Source: Hyalangium ruber
GTDB taxonomy: Bacteria > Myxococcota > Myxococcia > Myxococcales > Myxococcaceae
Direction of reading: 5' to 3'
DNA length: 56,516 nt
Assembly (NCBI RefSeq): GCF_034259325.1
Contig: NZ_JAXIVS010000031.1
Span: 1-56,516 of the forward strand
Shown: piece by piece, positions 1 through 8,142 of the stretch
How positions within the stretch are numbered: the stretch's first letter is position 1
How the letters are laid out: each line of letters begins with the position of its first letter
Notes under the pieces: generated by a model
The model's database searches: none
The model's input: only the letters and a program-made list of their open reading frames with translations
What the model was told of the DNA's origin: nothing
Made by a program: the position numbers and the translations under genes

Positions 1-1125
1 CCGATGCCGGTCGCCGCTCCCGCCGCGCAGGCCGCTCCGCCTCCCCCGCCCGCCTCCAGCGCGCCCCCGGCCCCACGCCCCACCGCGCAGCCCGCGCCCC
101 CGGCCCCCGCGCCGGCCGCCGCCAAGGGCGGCTTGAGCCCACACACGGTGGAGCTGGTCCAGCGCTCCTGGTCCCAGGTGGCCCCCATCTCGGATGCCGC
201 CGCCACCCTCTTCTATGATCGCCTCTTCGAGCTGGATCCCTCGGTGCAGCCGCTCTTCAAGAGCGACCTGGCCCAGCAGAAGAAGAAGCTGATGCAGATG
301 CTGAACGTCGCCGTGGATGGGTTGAACAATCCCCAGCGACTGGTGCCCGTGCTGGAGCAGCTCGGCGCCCGCCATGCCGGCTACATGGTCCAGGATCACC
401 ACTATGTCCTCGTGGGCGAGGCCCTGCTGTGGACCCTGCGCGAGGGCCTCGGCGAGTCCTTCACCCCGGAGACCGAAGCCGCGTGGAAGGAGGTCTACGG
501 CCTCGTCGCCGGCGTCATGAAGAAGGCCGCCTCCTCGGGGATCAAGGCCGCTCCGCCTCCCCCGCTCCCGGCGCCTCCCGTGCCCGACGAGATGTCGGTG
601 GCCGCGCCGATGCCGCCCGTGGAGCGTCAGGCGCGGGGTGACGAGACGATGCCCTACCACCTGCTCGCGCAGACACGGGTCATGGGCATGCAACCCTTCG
701 CGCCGCCCTACCCGCCCACCGAGGCCCTCTCGGGCAACGCGGCTGCCCAGGCTGCTCCGGTCGCGGCGACTCCCGTCTCCACGTCGATCTCCATTCCGCT
801 GAACGTGCCGCGCGAGGTGACGCTCAACGTCCACCTCAACCTCAAGATCGAGGCGGACAGCGCCCTGCGCGCCCTGGCCCAGCGGGCCACCCAGCCCCCC
901 GCGCCCGCTCCCGCGCCCGTCACGCCTCCTCGGGGCTCGGTCTCGCCCGTGCTGCTGGTGGCGCTGTGCGTGCTGGTCTCGGTCAGCACCGTCGTCGCCC
1001 TCGGGCCGCTCGGCCAGGCCGCCACGGCGTTCTCCCTGAGCGATCTGGCGCGGCTCGCCGCTCCCGTGTTCACGCTGGCCGCGCTCGCCGTCGGCTACTT
1101 CTGGGGCCGAGGCCGCGGGCGCTGA
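1..1125 (+). CDS. Membrane-anchored globin-domain protein (5' partial)
   Basis: The frame is open to the first base of the window, so the true start may lie upstream; the first ATG is at 4. After about 40 residues rich in Pro and Ala comes a globin fold (about residues 42-180) resembling the flavohemoglobin/single-domain globin type. The His in the ARHAGY segment sits where the proximal heme ligand is expected. A second Pro-rich spacer follows, and the last 60 residues contain two hydrophobic segments ending in a Gly/Arg-rich tail, so the globin is probably tethered to the membrane. No FAD/NAD reductase domain is present. The kinase gene starts 1 bp after the stop, suggesting co-transcription and possibly a gas- or redox-sensing role. 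The globin call is fairly firm; the function is inference. Confidence 0.75.
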   Translation, partial: PMPVAAPAAQAAPPPPPASSAPPAPRPTAQPAPPAPAPAAAKGGLSPHTVELVQRSWSQVAPISDAAATLFYDRLFELDPSVQPLFKSDLAQQKKKLMQMLNVAVDGLNNPQRLVPVLEQLGARHAGYMVQDHHYVLVGEALLWTLREGLGESFTPETEAAWKEVYGLVAGVMKKAASSGIKAAPPPPLPAPPVPDEMSVAAPMPPVERQARGDETMPYHLLAQTRVMGMQPFAPPYPPTEALSGNAAAQAAPVAATPVSTSISIPLNVPREVTLNVHLNLKIEADSALRALAQRATQPPAPAPAPVTPPRGSVSPVLLVALCVLVSVSTVVALGPLGQAATAFSLSDLARLAAPVFTLAALAVGYFWGRGRGR

Positions 1126-1126
1126 A

Positions 1127-2998
1127 ATGGACCCGACCGGACAGCGCATCGGCGCCTTCGAGATCGTCCGACTGCTCGGCGCGGGCGCCATGGGCATGGT
1201 GTACCTGGCCAAGGACAACATCCTGCGCCGGGACGTCGCCCTCAAGCTGCTCACCAAGCGCAACGACGAGATCGACCACGAGTTGCATGAGCGCTTCCTG
1301 CGCGAGGCCCGCGCCGCCGCACGGCTCATGCACCCCAACGTCGTGCAGATCTTCCAGATCGGCGAGACGGCGCGCTATCGCTTCATCGCGATGGAGTACG
1401 TGGAAGGTGCCTCCACACGTCAGGTCGCCAAGCAGCACGGCGGCAGGCTGCCCGAGCCCTTTGCCCTCGAGAAGATGCGCGAGGCGGCCGACGCGCTGCG
1501 CCTCGCGGGCTCGATGGGGATCTGCCACCGCGACATCAAGCCCGCCAACCTGCTGCTCAACGCGGCCAAGGTGCTGAAGATCACCGACTTCGGGCTGGCG
1601 GCCCAGATGGATGGAGGGGGCACGCTCGGCCAGGCCTCGGCGCAGATCGAAGGCACGCCGTTCTACATGAGCCCCGAGCAGTGGGCCGGCGGCAACATCA
1701 CCCCCTCCTCGGACATCTACAGCCTGGGCTGCACCTTCTTCCACCTGATCACCGGCAGCCGGCCCTTCGCGGCCAACGACTTCTTCGGCTCCATGCAGGC
1801 GCACATCCACAGCCCGGTGCCGGATGCGCGCTCCCTGCTGCCCGAGCTGGACGCGTCCTTCGCCGAGCTGCTCAAGCGCACCATGGCCAAGCAGCCCCAG
1901 GAGCGCCCCACGGCCGTGGAGCTCATCGAGCGGCTGGACGAGCAGCTCCTGCGCTGGCGCAACCTCGCCCGCCCCCGAAGCCCCCAGGGCCCCGCCGTGA
2001 CGACAGGGGGCCCCGCGTCCTTCTCGATCTCCGAGGGCTCCGTCCCCAGCTTCTCCAGCCCCAGCTCCTTCAGCCCCACCTCGCGCACCAACTGGTCGGG
2101 GCCCACGGCCTCCTCCCTGATGGAGTCCTCGGGTCGGGAGATCGAGCTGCTGGGCAACCAGAGCTATCACCAGTACTACGCGCTCAAGGGCTACCCCTTC
2201 AGCGACATCCGCCAGCCGGCCTCCTTCTGGGAGGGCGGCCCCTACGGCAGCGCCCTGTCCGCCCTCGCCGCGCGGGTGCAGGTGGGCCAGCGCGTCAACG
2301 TGCTCGTGGGCCCCTCCGGCAGCGGCAGGACGTTCCTGTGCGAGATGCTGCAGCACAAGCTGCCGGGCTCGGCCGTCTTCTCCATCGAGCCCCAGCTGTT
2401 GCTCGGCTCTCGGCTCTTCCTGGCGCTCTGTCGGCAGAGCGGCGTCCACGTCAACCCGACCTCCAGCCAGCGCTTCCTCATCGAGGCCTTCCTGGCACAA
2501 GTCACTCCCCCGGACCGGCCGGACGCCCCCGTCGTCATCGTCGTGGATGGGGTGGACCCGAACGACCGGGAGCTGCTCGAGGACATCGACCGGATCGCCC
2601 AGGCCGCGCCCCGGCGAAAGTTCTCCCTGGTGCTGGTGGGCACCGAGTCGCTCCCCGAGGGGCTCGTCTTCCAGGGCGCGCCCCCGAGCCTGCTCGCGGG
2701 CATCCCGCCCGTGAGCCTCCGGCCGATGACGCAGCAGGAGATGGTCGACTACATCGAGTTCCGGATGCGCTCGGTGGGCGGGTTCGGCTGGGTCTCGCTC
2801 GACGCCGCCTCACGGCAACTGCTCTACCTGCGCAGCGGCGGCCTGCCCCGGCTGGTGAGCATCTACTGCCACAACGCGCTCACCCTCGCGATGATCCGCC
2901 AGGAGAAGCTGCCCCGGCTGGACACGCTCCGCCTGGCCATGAAGAGCAAGCTCTACCTCACGCCCGAGGGCGCACGCTCCCTGCTGGCGACGGGCTGA
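1127..2998 (+). CDS. Ser/Thr protein kinase fused to ExeA-like AAA ATPase domain
   Basis: 623 residues. The N-terminal eukaryotic-type kinase domain (about 8-275) is complete: glycine loop GAGAMGMVYLA, the VALKLL lysine, catalytic loop HRDIKPANLL, DFGLA and the GTPFYMSPEQW activation segment. A Ser/Pro-rich linker (about 280-340) leads to an ExeA/GspA-like ATPase region (about 345-610) with a P-loop-like GPSGSGRT at about residue 400 and a Walker B-like VVIVVDGVD. The P-loop lysine is replaced by Arg, so ATP hydrolysis by this module is doubtful. No transmembrane segment is visible. The gene follows the globin gene by 1 bp, so the globin protein may be its partner or substrate. Kinase identity is very firm; the ATPase-like half is firm as a fold and uncertain as an enzyme. 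Confidence 0.9.
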   Translation: MDPTGQRIGAFEIVRLLGAGAMGMVYLAKDNILRRDVALKLLTKRNDEIDHELHERFLREARAAARLMHPNVVQIFQIGETARYRFIAMEYVEGASTRQVAKQHGGRLPEPFALEKMREAADALRLAGSMGICHRDIKPANLLLNAAKVLKITDFGLAAQMDGGGTLGQASAQIEGTPFYMSPEQWAGGNITPSSDIYSLGCTFFHLITGSRPFAANDFFGSMQAHIHSPVPDARSLLPELDASFAELLKRTMAKQPQERPTAVELIERLDEQLLRWRNLARPRSPQGPAVTTGGPASFSISEGSVPSFSSPSSFSPTSRTNWSGPTASSLMESSGREIELLGNQSYHQYYALKGYPFSDIRQPASFWEGGPYGSALSALAARVQVGQRVNVLVGPSGSGRTFLCEMLQHKLPGSAVFSIEPQLLLGSRLFLALCRQSGVHVNPTSSQRFLIEAFLAQVTPPDRPDAPVVIVVDGVDPNDRELLEDIDRIAQAAPRRKFSLVLVGTESLPEGLVFQGAPPSLLAGIPPVSLRPMTQQEMVDYIEFRMRSVGGFGWVSLDAASRQLLYLRSGGLPRLVSIYCHNALTLAMIRQEKLPRLDTLRLAMKSKLYLTPEGARSLLATG

Positions 2999-2999
2999 A

Positions 3000-3045
3000 A
3001 CGCAAACGCCCCGCCAGGAGCCCTCTCGGGCTCCCCAACGGGGCG
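3000..3045 (-). terminator. Intrinsic terminator of rplC
   Basis: Read on the minus strand, an outer CGCCCCG/CGGGGCG pair encloses an inner GGAGCCC/GGGCTCC stem with a four-base loop, followed by GTTTGCGTTT. It lies just after the rplC stop and also just after the stop of the convergent kinase gene, so it may act in both directions. Confidence 0.75.
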
Positions 3046-3069
3046 TCACTGCGCACGACGGCGGAACGA

Positions 3070-3744
3070 CTACGCGCCGCGAGCGGCCTTGTGCTGCTGA
3101 CGCAGCGCCAGCTTGATGCTCGGCTTGATGATGACCAGCGCGTCGTTGTGGCCGGGGACGGCGCCCTTGATGAGCACCAGGCCCTTCTCCACGTCCACGT
3201 CCACGACGGTCAGGTTCTGGGTGGTGACCTGATCCACGCCGTAGTGACCGGGCATCTTCTTGTTCGGGTAGGTACGGCCCGGCGTCTTACGCTGACCGAT
3301 GGCGCCCGGGTGACGCTGATACTCGTGCGTACCGTGCGTCTTGGTCTGCGAGCCCTTGAAGCTCCAGCGGCGCATGACGCCCGAGAACCCGCGGCCCTTG
3401 GTGGTGCCCGTCACGTCCACCACCTGCCCCTTGGTGAACATGTCGGCCTTGACGGCGTCGCCCACGTTGAACTTCGCGGCCTCATCCGGCGTCACCCGGA
3501 ACTCCCTCAGGTGACGACGCAGCCCCGCGTTGTTCTTCTTGAAAAAGCCGAGCTGGGCCTTGGTGAGCACCTTCTCACGGACCTCGCCGAAACCCAGCGT
3601 CACCGCCGAGTACTGATCCTTCTCGGGCGTCCGCTTGCCCACGACCTGGCAGGTGTTGACGTCGATCACCGTCACGGGGACGAGGTTGCCCTCGTCGTTG
3701 AACACCTGGGTCATGCCGATCTTCTTGCCAATCAGACCCTTCAC
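3070..3744 (-). CDS. rplC: 50S ribosomal protein L3
   Basis: L3 binds 23S rRNA early in large-subunit assembly and reaches toward the peptidyl transferase centre. I chose the GTG at 3744: it gives the canonical MKGLIGKKIGMTQVF N-terminus and has an AGGA-type ribosome binding site a few bases upstream, whereas the ATG at 3768 would add eight non-conserved residues. The protein is 224 residues, normal for L3, with the conserved KGRGFSGVMRRW and IGQRKTPGRTYP segments (around the glutamine that PrmB methylates in other bacteria). The gene stands alone with its own promoter and terminator and lacks rpsJ, rplD or rplW neighbours, which is unusual because L3 normally belongs to the S10 operon. Identity is certain. 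Confidence 0.96.
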   Translation of the reverse strand: MKGLIGKKIGMTQVFNDEGNLVPVTVIDVNTCQVVGKRTPEKDQYSAVTLGFGEVREKVLTKAQLGFFKKNNAGLRRHLREFRVTPDEAAKFNVGDAVKADMFTKGQVVDVTGTTKGRGFSGVMRRWSFKGSQTKTHGTHEYQRHPGAIGQRKTPGRTYPNKKMPGHYGVDQVTTQNLTVVDVDVEKGLVLIKGAVPGHNDALVIIKPSIKLALRQQHKAARGA

Positions 3745-3839
3745 GTCATCCTCACTGCGAGCGCGCATAGCGCGGAAAAACTTAATGAAATCAACTGCCT
3801 GGCCCGTTCCTGTACCCTCCGGGCGGCAGGAAGCGGCGC

Positions 3840-3867
3840 AATGTAGCAGACACGCCCCTTACGTCAA
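3840..3867 (-). promoter_or_regulatory. Sigma-70-type promoter of rplC
   Basis: On the minus strand TTGACG (3867-3862) is separated by 16 bp from TACATT (3845-3840). This is a good housekeeping promoter match and would give a leader of about 85-90 nt before the GTG start of rplC. Spacing and position support it; no experimental evidence is available. Confidence 0.55.
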
Positions 3868-3889
3868 GCACCGAGGGAGGATCATACCC

Positions 3890-4663
3890 TCACTGGGCGC
3901 GATCGAGCCTCGGGTAGAACGGTGAGAGTTGCGCATCGGCGATGCGCTGGGCGTAAACGTCCTCGCCGAGCAGGAACAATGCCTGATCCAGGTAGTCTTC
4001 CGCCGCCTGGATCTCCTGCTCCTTCTGGCTGATCGCCTGGTCGAAGTCCGCCATGGCCTGCTTGAAGGCCTCTTCCCGGTTCTCCGCCTCGTCATCCATC
4101 TCCAGCAGGCGCTTGTGCGCCAGGATGCCCTGCGCGCCGGGCTGGCCAGGGGCCGGGGTGAGCACGTTGTTCAGGTCGTACTCGATGGCCTCGATGTCGC
4201 GCTCCAGGCGCATCTGCTTGAGGCGGTTCTTCTTCAGGTTCTCGCGCGCGAGGCCGATCTCCAGCGGATCCACGCGGGTGAGCTCCATGTCGGAGATCTT
4301 CGCCTCGAGCTTCTTGAGGCCGTCGGCGGCATAGCGCTTCTCGGCGCGCTTGGAGGCCAGGCCCTTGCGCATGTCGCGCACCTTGCCCTCGATGGCGTCC
4401 ACCGCCTTCTTCCACTTCTTCACCAAGACCAGGTGGGTGACGCGCTCCTTCTCCTGAGCGGCCTGGAACTCCTGGTAGGCCACGTCCTCCTCGTTCATCT
4501 GCTGCTCGAGCTCCGCCAGCTCGTCCCGCCGCGCCACCAGCGCCTCCTCGGCGCGGTAGACGCGATCCATGGTGCGCGGGCAGTTGGGCTTGCCAGCCAA
4601 CCGATCCCGCGCCAGGTCCCCGAGTTGGAAGATCAGATCGTTGTAGCTCTCGGCCTTGGCCAT
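3890..4663 (-). CDS. Conserved coiled-coil protein
   Basis: 257 residues from the ATG at 4663 (MAKAESYN); an in-frame ATG at 4687 would add eight residues. Neither start has a clear ribosome binding site. The protein is almost entirely charged helix, rich in Glu, Lys, Arg and Leu with heptad-like spacing from about residue 35 to the end, and has no signal peptide or membrane segment, so it is probably a cytoplasmic elongated coiled coil. A Gly/Pro-rich break near residue 175 divides it into two rods. I do not recognise a family with known function. The upstream gene ends a few tens of bases before it on the same strand, suggesting co-transcription. Confidence 0.7.
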   Translation of the reverse strand: MAKAESYNDLIFQLGDLARDRLAGKPNCPRTMDRVYRAEEALVARRDELAELEQQMNEEDVAYQEFQAAQEKERVTHLVLVKKWKKAVDAIEGKVRDMRKGLASKRAEKRYAADGLKKLEAKISDMELTRVDPLEIGLARENLKKNRLKQMRLERDIEAIEYDLNNVLTPAPGQPGAQGILAHKRLLEMDDEAENREEAFKQAMADFDQAISQKEQEIQAAEDYLDQALFLLGEDVYAQRIADAQLSPFYPRLDRAQ

Positions 4664-4704
4664 GGGGGCGGTTTTACGCCCAACCATGGCAGGCTGTCAG
4701 CAGC

Positions 4705-5175
4705 TCAGGAGTCGGCCGGCGCCGCGGCGACCACGTCGGTGAAGCCCACGGCGGGCAGCACCCCTTCGGCCAGGGTGAGCAGCTCCCGGGAGCGATCCTG
4801 CTCCTCGGTGCGGTTGAGCTCACACACCCAGGCGGAGGACAGATCCGCGTGCTGCCGGGCCATCTCGGCGGTGGACTCGTAGCGAGCGGCGGCGGTGCGG
4901 GCGAACGCCCCCTCCTTGCGCAGCTCGAGGACCAGGTCCTCGCCGATCTCGATGTCCTCCGGAGGCACCGGCAGCGGGCCTCGACCCAAGGCCGCCAGGC
5001 GGGCCAACAGGCGCGAGGCGTGTGCCCGACAGAAGGCCGCCAGCACCATCAGCCGCGCCCTCGCGCGCGGATCTCCGACCTTCTCGGCCAACGCCGTCAT
5101 GCGTCGCGCCGAGACGACTTCGGCTTCCCATGCTGCCGCCAGTGCAGCCGCCAAGCGAGTGTGCCTCGCCCCCAT
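4705..5175 (-). CDS. Small all-helical protein, ferritin/rubrerythrin-like in pattern
   Basis: 156 residues. The ATG at 5175 has a GGGGGA ribosome binding site about six bases upstream. The composition is Ala/Arg/Leu-rich with about four amphipathic helices, and Glu and His residues recur in helix-compatible positions (EAEVVSARRM, RAHASRL, ESTAEMARQHADL). This resembles four-helix proteins of the ferritin-like group, but I cannot identify a full metal-binding motif. No signal peptide. It lies directly upstream of the coiled-coil gene and may share its transcript. Function unknown. Confidence 0.6.
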   Translation of the reverse strand: MGARHTRLAAALAAAWEAEVVSARRMTALAEKVGDPRARARLMVLAAFCRAHASRLLARLAALGRGPLPVPPEDIEIGEDLVLELRKEGAFARTAAARYESTAEMARQHADLSSAWVCELNRTEEQDRSRELLTLAEGVLPAVGFTDVVAAAPADS

Positions 5176-5230
5176 TACCGTCCCCCTTTGACTACCTTCC
5201 GCGGCAACCTAGGGATGGGCCTGCGAGGAT

Positions 5231-6298
5231 TCAACCGAGGCGCTCCACCAACCACACCCCTCCTGCCACGAGGATGACGCTGGAGAGCACTCGCACCGTC
5301 CACCGGTGAGCAGTAGGCCGGCGTTGGATCAGCCGCATGATGGGCAGCAAGGCCACGACGAGCACGGCCTGCCCCAGCTCCACCCCCAGGTTGAAGCCCA
5401 GCAGCCCCTTCACCACCTGCTGGCCCAGGCCGTAGCCGCTCAGCACGCTGGCGAAACCGAAGCCATGCACCAACCCGAAGAGAAAGGTGATGAGGGCGCG
5501 GTGCCGGTGCTGGCGCAGCACCAGGTTCTCCGCCGCCACATAGATGATGGAGAGGGCGATGGCGGCCTCCACCCAGCGCGTGCGCTCCGGGTCCAGGAGG
5601 ATGAAGCCCAGCGCCGTGGCCCCCAGGGTGAGCGAGTGCGCCACCGTGAAGGCCGTCACCATCCAGAGCACCCGCTTGAGCGTGCCGCCCACCAGCAGCA
5701 GCGCCAGCAGGAAGGCCAGGTGGTCGATGCCCTCGAAGATGTGCTTCATCCCGAGCTGCACCCAGCCGCCGAAGCCCGGCGCGAACCCCGACGCCGGCGC
5801 CGCGCCCCGCTCGGGAATGTCCACGCTCGGCTGGCGGGAGTCGGCGAAGAGCTGGCCCCCCTCTCCACCATAGGTGCCCAGCACCACCTTGTAGTTGGAG
5901 GGCAGCAGCGAGAGCACCGTGAACGTCTGCCGCAGCGGGCCCGGCGGACATATAAAGGTGGCGGTGAGCTCCACGTAGCTCTCACGCCTCCGGGCGGAGT
6001 GCTCCTTGCGCGCGCAGGAGGCGCCTGCCGCCGTGAGGGGCACCGCGTCCCACAGCCCCACCTTGAGCGCCGCGCGCCGCGCGTCCAGATCCGCCTGGGA
6101 GATGTCGCCGTCGCCGTCCGCGTCCGCCGGCAGCAACAGGCTCAGCGTGCTGGCCGTCATCGTCAGCAGCGCGTGGACCTCCGGGCCATCCGCCGGGGCG
6201 CGCCGCACCTGCGCATAGATGATGTCCGCGTCGTGCGCGCGGGCCACCCCCGCCCCCAGCAACAGGACGAGCGGCGCCGCGAGTCGTGCCATCCGCAT
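5231..6298 (-). CDS. HupE/UreJ-family membrane protein with N-terminal exported domain
   Basis: 355 residues. A signal peptide (ending near GVARAHD) is followed by an exported N-terminal domain containing an EF-hand-like calcium loop, DADGDGDISQADLD. The C-terminal half (about 170-355) has six or seven transmembrane helices with the HupE/UreJ pattern, including GIDHLAFLLALLL, FTVAHSLTLGA and FLFGLVHGFGFASVL, whose His and Asp residues could bind metal. Family members are linked to nickel or cobalt supply, and larger versions like this one often have unknown substrates. No hydrogenase or urease gene is nearby. An alternative start is the ATG six bases downstream. Confidence 0.8.
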   Translation of the reverse strand: MRMARLAAPLVLLLGAGVARAHDADIIYAQVRRAPADGPEVHALLTMTASTLSLLLPADADGDGDISQADLDARRAALKVGLWDAVPLTAAGASCARKEHSARRRESYVELTATFICPPGPLRQTFTVLSLLPSNYKVVLGTYGGEGGQLFADSRQPSVDIPERGAAPASGFAPGFGGWVQLGMKHIFEGIDHLAFLLALLLVGGTLKRVLWMVTAFTVAHSLTLGATALGFILLDPERTRWVEAAIALSIIYVAAENLVLRQHRHRALITFLFGLVHGFGFASVLSGYGLGQQVVKGLLGFNLGVELGQAVLVVALLPIMRLIQRRPTAHRWTVRVLSSVILVAGGVWLVERLG

Positions 6299-6334
6299 GC
6301 GCCGCGCAGCCTCGCGCGGGCGCTGGCCCCGCGT

Positions 6335-6886
6335 CTACTCCTGGATGAACTGGAGGTGGACCTGCTGCCGGCCGCTCATACCGCCATGGTGGGCGCCGCA
6401 ACGCGGACAGTACATGGGCCCGTCCCAGTCCCACTCCGCCTTCACGTCCTCGCCACAACACACCATGGGGATGACGCGCAGGTCCTCCGGCTCGGCGGGC
6501 AGCGGCTCGGGCAGCGCCTCCGGGGCCACCGCGATGAAGGTGGGCCGCGGGTTGTACGACAGCGTGCGGGACACATAGGCGAGCTGCTCGTAGCGCACGT
6601 GGTTGGCCCACGCGCGAGAGAGCGACTCCAGGTAGCTCACGTGCTCGGGAGCCAGCCACTCGTCCGCCTCGGCGTGGTGGCCACAGTAGAGGCAGTGCCA
6701 GTGCGGCACCTCCTCATAGCCCTCGTCCGCGTTCTCGAAGGGAAAGAGCGACACCAGCCGGCGCTGCAGCACGCGCGCATCGAAGCGGTTCGGCAGCGTC
6801 TTGAAGATCCGGTGGCAACCCGGGCACTGCCGGCGAATGAAGCCCGTGGCGTCCTTCGGCAGTGCCACCTCCACCCGCGCGCTCAT
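6335..6886 (-). CDS. Zinc-ribbon protein
   Basis: 183 residues from ATG 6886, whose first bases overlap the stop of the upstream gene (ATGA), which sets this start. It carries three CxxC pairs: CPGCH near residue 19, CLYCGHH near residue 60 and CPRCGAHHGG near the C-terminus. These suggest one or two zinc ribbons in a cytoplasmic protein. No catalytic motif is visible. It is translationally coupled to a tiny membrane protein. Function unknown; the metal-binding assignment is inference from Cys spacing. Confidence 0.75.
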   Translation of the reverse strand: MSARVEVALPKDATGFIRRQCPGCHRIFKTLPNRFDARVLQRRLVSLFPFENADEGYEEVPHWHCLYCGHHAEADEWLAPEHVSYLESLSRAWANHVRYEQLAYVSRTLSYNPRPTFIAVAPEALPEPLPAEPEDLRVIPMVCCGEDVKAEWDWDGPMYCPRCGAHHGGMSGRQQVHLQFIQE

Positions 6887-7026
6887 GCCAGGACCCGCCG
6901 GCTGCGCTTCGACACCGCGAGGATCAGCGTCACCACCGCGAACAGCAGCAGCAGGTGGACCCAGTACCCCTCGGTGGAGCCCGTGGTCATCCCCAGCGCC
7001 CACAGCACGAAAAGGATGATGCTCAT
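6883..7026 (-). CDS. Small two-helix membrane protein (lmo0937-like)
   Basis: 47 residues beginning MSIILFVLWALGMTTG, with two hydrophobic helices (about 2-14 and 22-39) and a basic tail KRSRRVLA that should face the cytoplasm. The size and pattern match the lmo0937-type small membrane protein family, whose function is unknown. I prefer the ATG at 7026 over an upstream start at 7167, which would add a non-hydrophobic, Arg-rich stretch. It overlaps the zinc-ribbon gene by 4 bp. Confidence 0.65.
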   Translation of the reverse strand: MSIILFVLWALGMTTGSTEGYWVHLLLLFAVVTLILAVSKRSRRVLA

Positions 7027-7339
7027 CGTCCAGAACACGCCCGTCCGCCTCCTGCCCACCCGTCTCGGATTGTCGCCGAAACTAGGGAGCCGCGTGTCCC
7101 ACGGCAACCCCTGGAGAGGGGAACACCAGTGCTTTCGACAGCCCCGGGTTGGGCAATGATCTTCCACTCCCGGGCATTTTTTCCCCTCTGTCCTGTCCTA
7201 CCCGGGCGCCTCTCGGGCTCTGAGCTTCCAATGATCTTAATGATACAGGGAGTGCTCCCCAGCCCTTGGCACGGCGGGTGCTTGACGGACCTGGCGTGAG
7301 TGTCGAGGGCGCGGGGGTCGGCGCGCCGGGGAGAGTGAG
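7027..7339. other. Divergent intergenic region
   Basis: This 313-bp gap separates the minus-strand small membrane protein gene from the plus-strand transglycosylase gene. It holds a sigma-54-like promoter at 7267-7282 facing the transglycosylase. I see no further gene in it. Confidence 0.5.
7267..7282 (+). promoter_or_regulatory. Sigma-54-like promoter (one mismatch in -12)
   Basis: TGGCAC, five bases, then GTGCT. The GG and GC dinucleotides are separated by exactly 10 bp, as RpoN requires, and the -12 element has G in place of T at its first position. The transglycosylase start codon is about 58 bp downstream. Could be chance in GC-rich DNA. Confidence 0.4.
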
Positions 7340-8077
7340 ATGGGGCGATGGACGGTGGCGGTGGCGGCGGCGGCGATGTTGACGGGTGCGGCGGTTCCGA
7401 ACTTTCCGTCGGCGCTTCCGGAGGGGGCTGTCACGGAGACTCCGGAGGTCGCGGAGCTGAGGGCGAAGCTGGCCGAGCAGGAGCTGGCGCTGCGCGAGAC
7501 GCAGGTGCGGCTGCAGGAGTACCAGGATGAGGTGGCCTACCAGGAGGCGCTGAGCCTGGGGGTGGTGGAGGCGGTGAAGGCCTCGGGCCTGCCGGTCCGG
7601 CAGCAGCGGCGGGTGGCGGTGGCCATCGTCCGCGAGGCCCAGCGCAACAACGTGGACCCGATGCTGGTGATCGCGCTGATCCGCTGCGAGAGCTCGTTCA
7701 ACAACTATGCGGTCTCCCACGTGGGCGCCATGGGGCTGATGCAGGTGATGCCGGCCACCGGCAAGTACCTGGCCGACAAGGCGGGCTTCCGGCTGGGGCG
7801 CTCCACCAACCTCTTCGACGCGGAGACCAACATCGAGCTGGGCACCGCGTACCTGGCCGACCTCATCAACCGCTTCGGCTCGGTGGACAAGGCGCTGGTG
7901 GCCTACAATGCCGGCCCGGGCCTGGCGAAGAAGATCCTCGCCAAGCGCGAGTCCCGTAAGAAGTTCATGGCCGGCTACCCCGCCAAGGTGGTGGGCGAGT
8001 TCCGCAAGCTCAAGGCGAAGCAGGAGCGCGAGCTGACCCTGCGCACCCAGGCGCCCTCCCAGGGCTCCCAGGGCTGA
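7340..8077 (+). CDS. Lytic transglycosylase (SLT domain)
   Basis: 245 residues. ATG 7340 follows a GGAGAG ribosome binding site. The N-terminus carries a signal peptide or anchor (AAAAMLTGAAVP), then a short coiled coil (about 37-62) and an SLT domain (about 85-215). The catalytic Glu is in IRCESSFNNYAVS, followed by GAMGLMQVMPATG, NIELGTAYLADL and ALVAYNAGPG, all signatures of family 1 (Slt70/MltE-like) enzymes. It cleaves peptidoglycan glycan strands in the periplasm to 1,6-anhydromuropeptides. Identity is firm; whether it serves growth, spore formation or a secretion machine cannot be read here. Confidence 0.93.
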   Translation: MGRWTVAVAAAAMLTGAAVPNFPSALPEGAVTETPEVAELRAKLAEQELALRETQVRLQEYQDEVAYQEALSLGVVEAVKASGLPVRQQRRVAVAIVREAQRNNVDPMLVIALIRCESSFNNYAVSHVGAMGLMQVMPATGKYLADKAGFRLGRSTNLFDAETNIELGTAYLADLINRFGSVDKALVAYNAGPGLAKKILAKRESRKKFMAGYPAKVVGEFRKLKAKQERELTLRTQAPSQGSQG

Positions 8078-8109
8078 GCGGACCGGAAATTCATTCCGAC
8101 CGATTTCAA

Positions 8110-8142
8110 ACAGTCCGGAAAATCTTGCTGAAACCGGACTGT
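8110..8142. promoter_or_regulatory. 9-bp inverted repeat between transglycosylase and STAS genes
   Basis: ACAGTCCGG (8110-8118) and CCGGACTGT (8134-8142) form a perfect dyad with a 15-bp spacer. There is no T-tract, so it is a weak terminator candidate and could equally be an operator for the STAS gene 165 bp downstream. The remaining bases up to 8307 are AT-richer than the genes. Confidence 0.4.

Noticed and set aside
3745-3768. Eight-residue N-terminal extension of L3
   Set aside because: The GTG at 3744 gives the conserved L3 N-terminus and has a ribosome binding site at proper distance.
1681-3846. 721-codon plus-strand frame across the kinase and rplC
   Set aside because: It runs in another frame through a well-supported kinase and antisense to L3; Pro/Ala/Arg-rich shadow.
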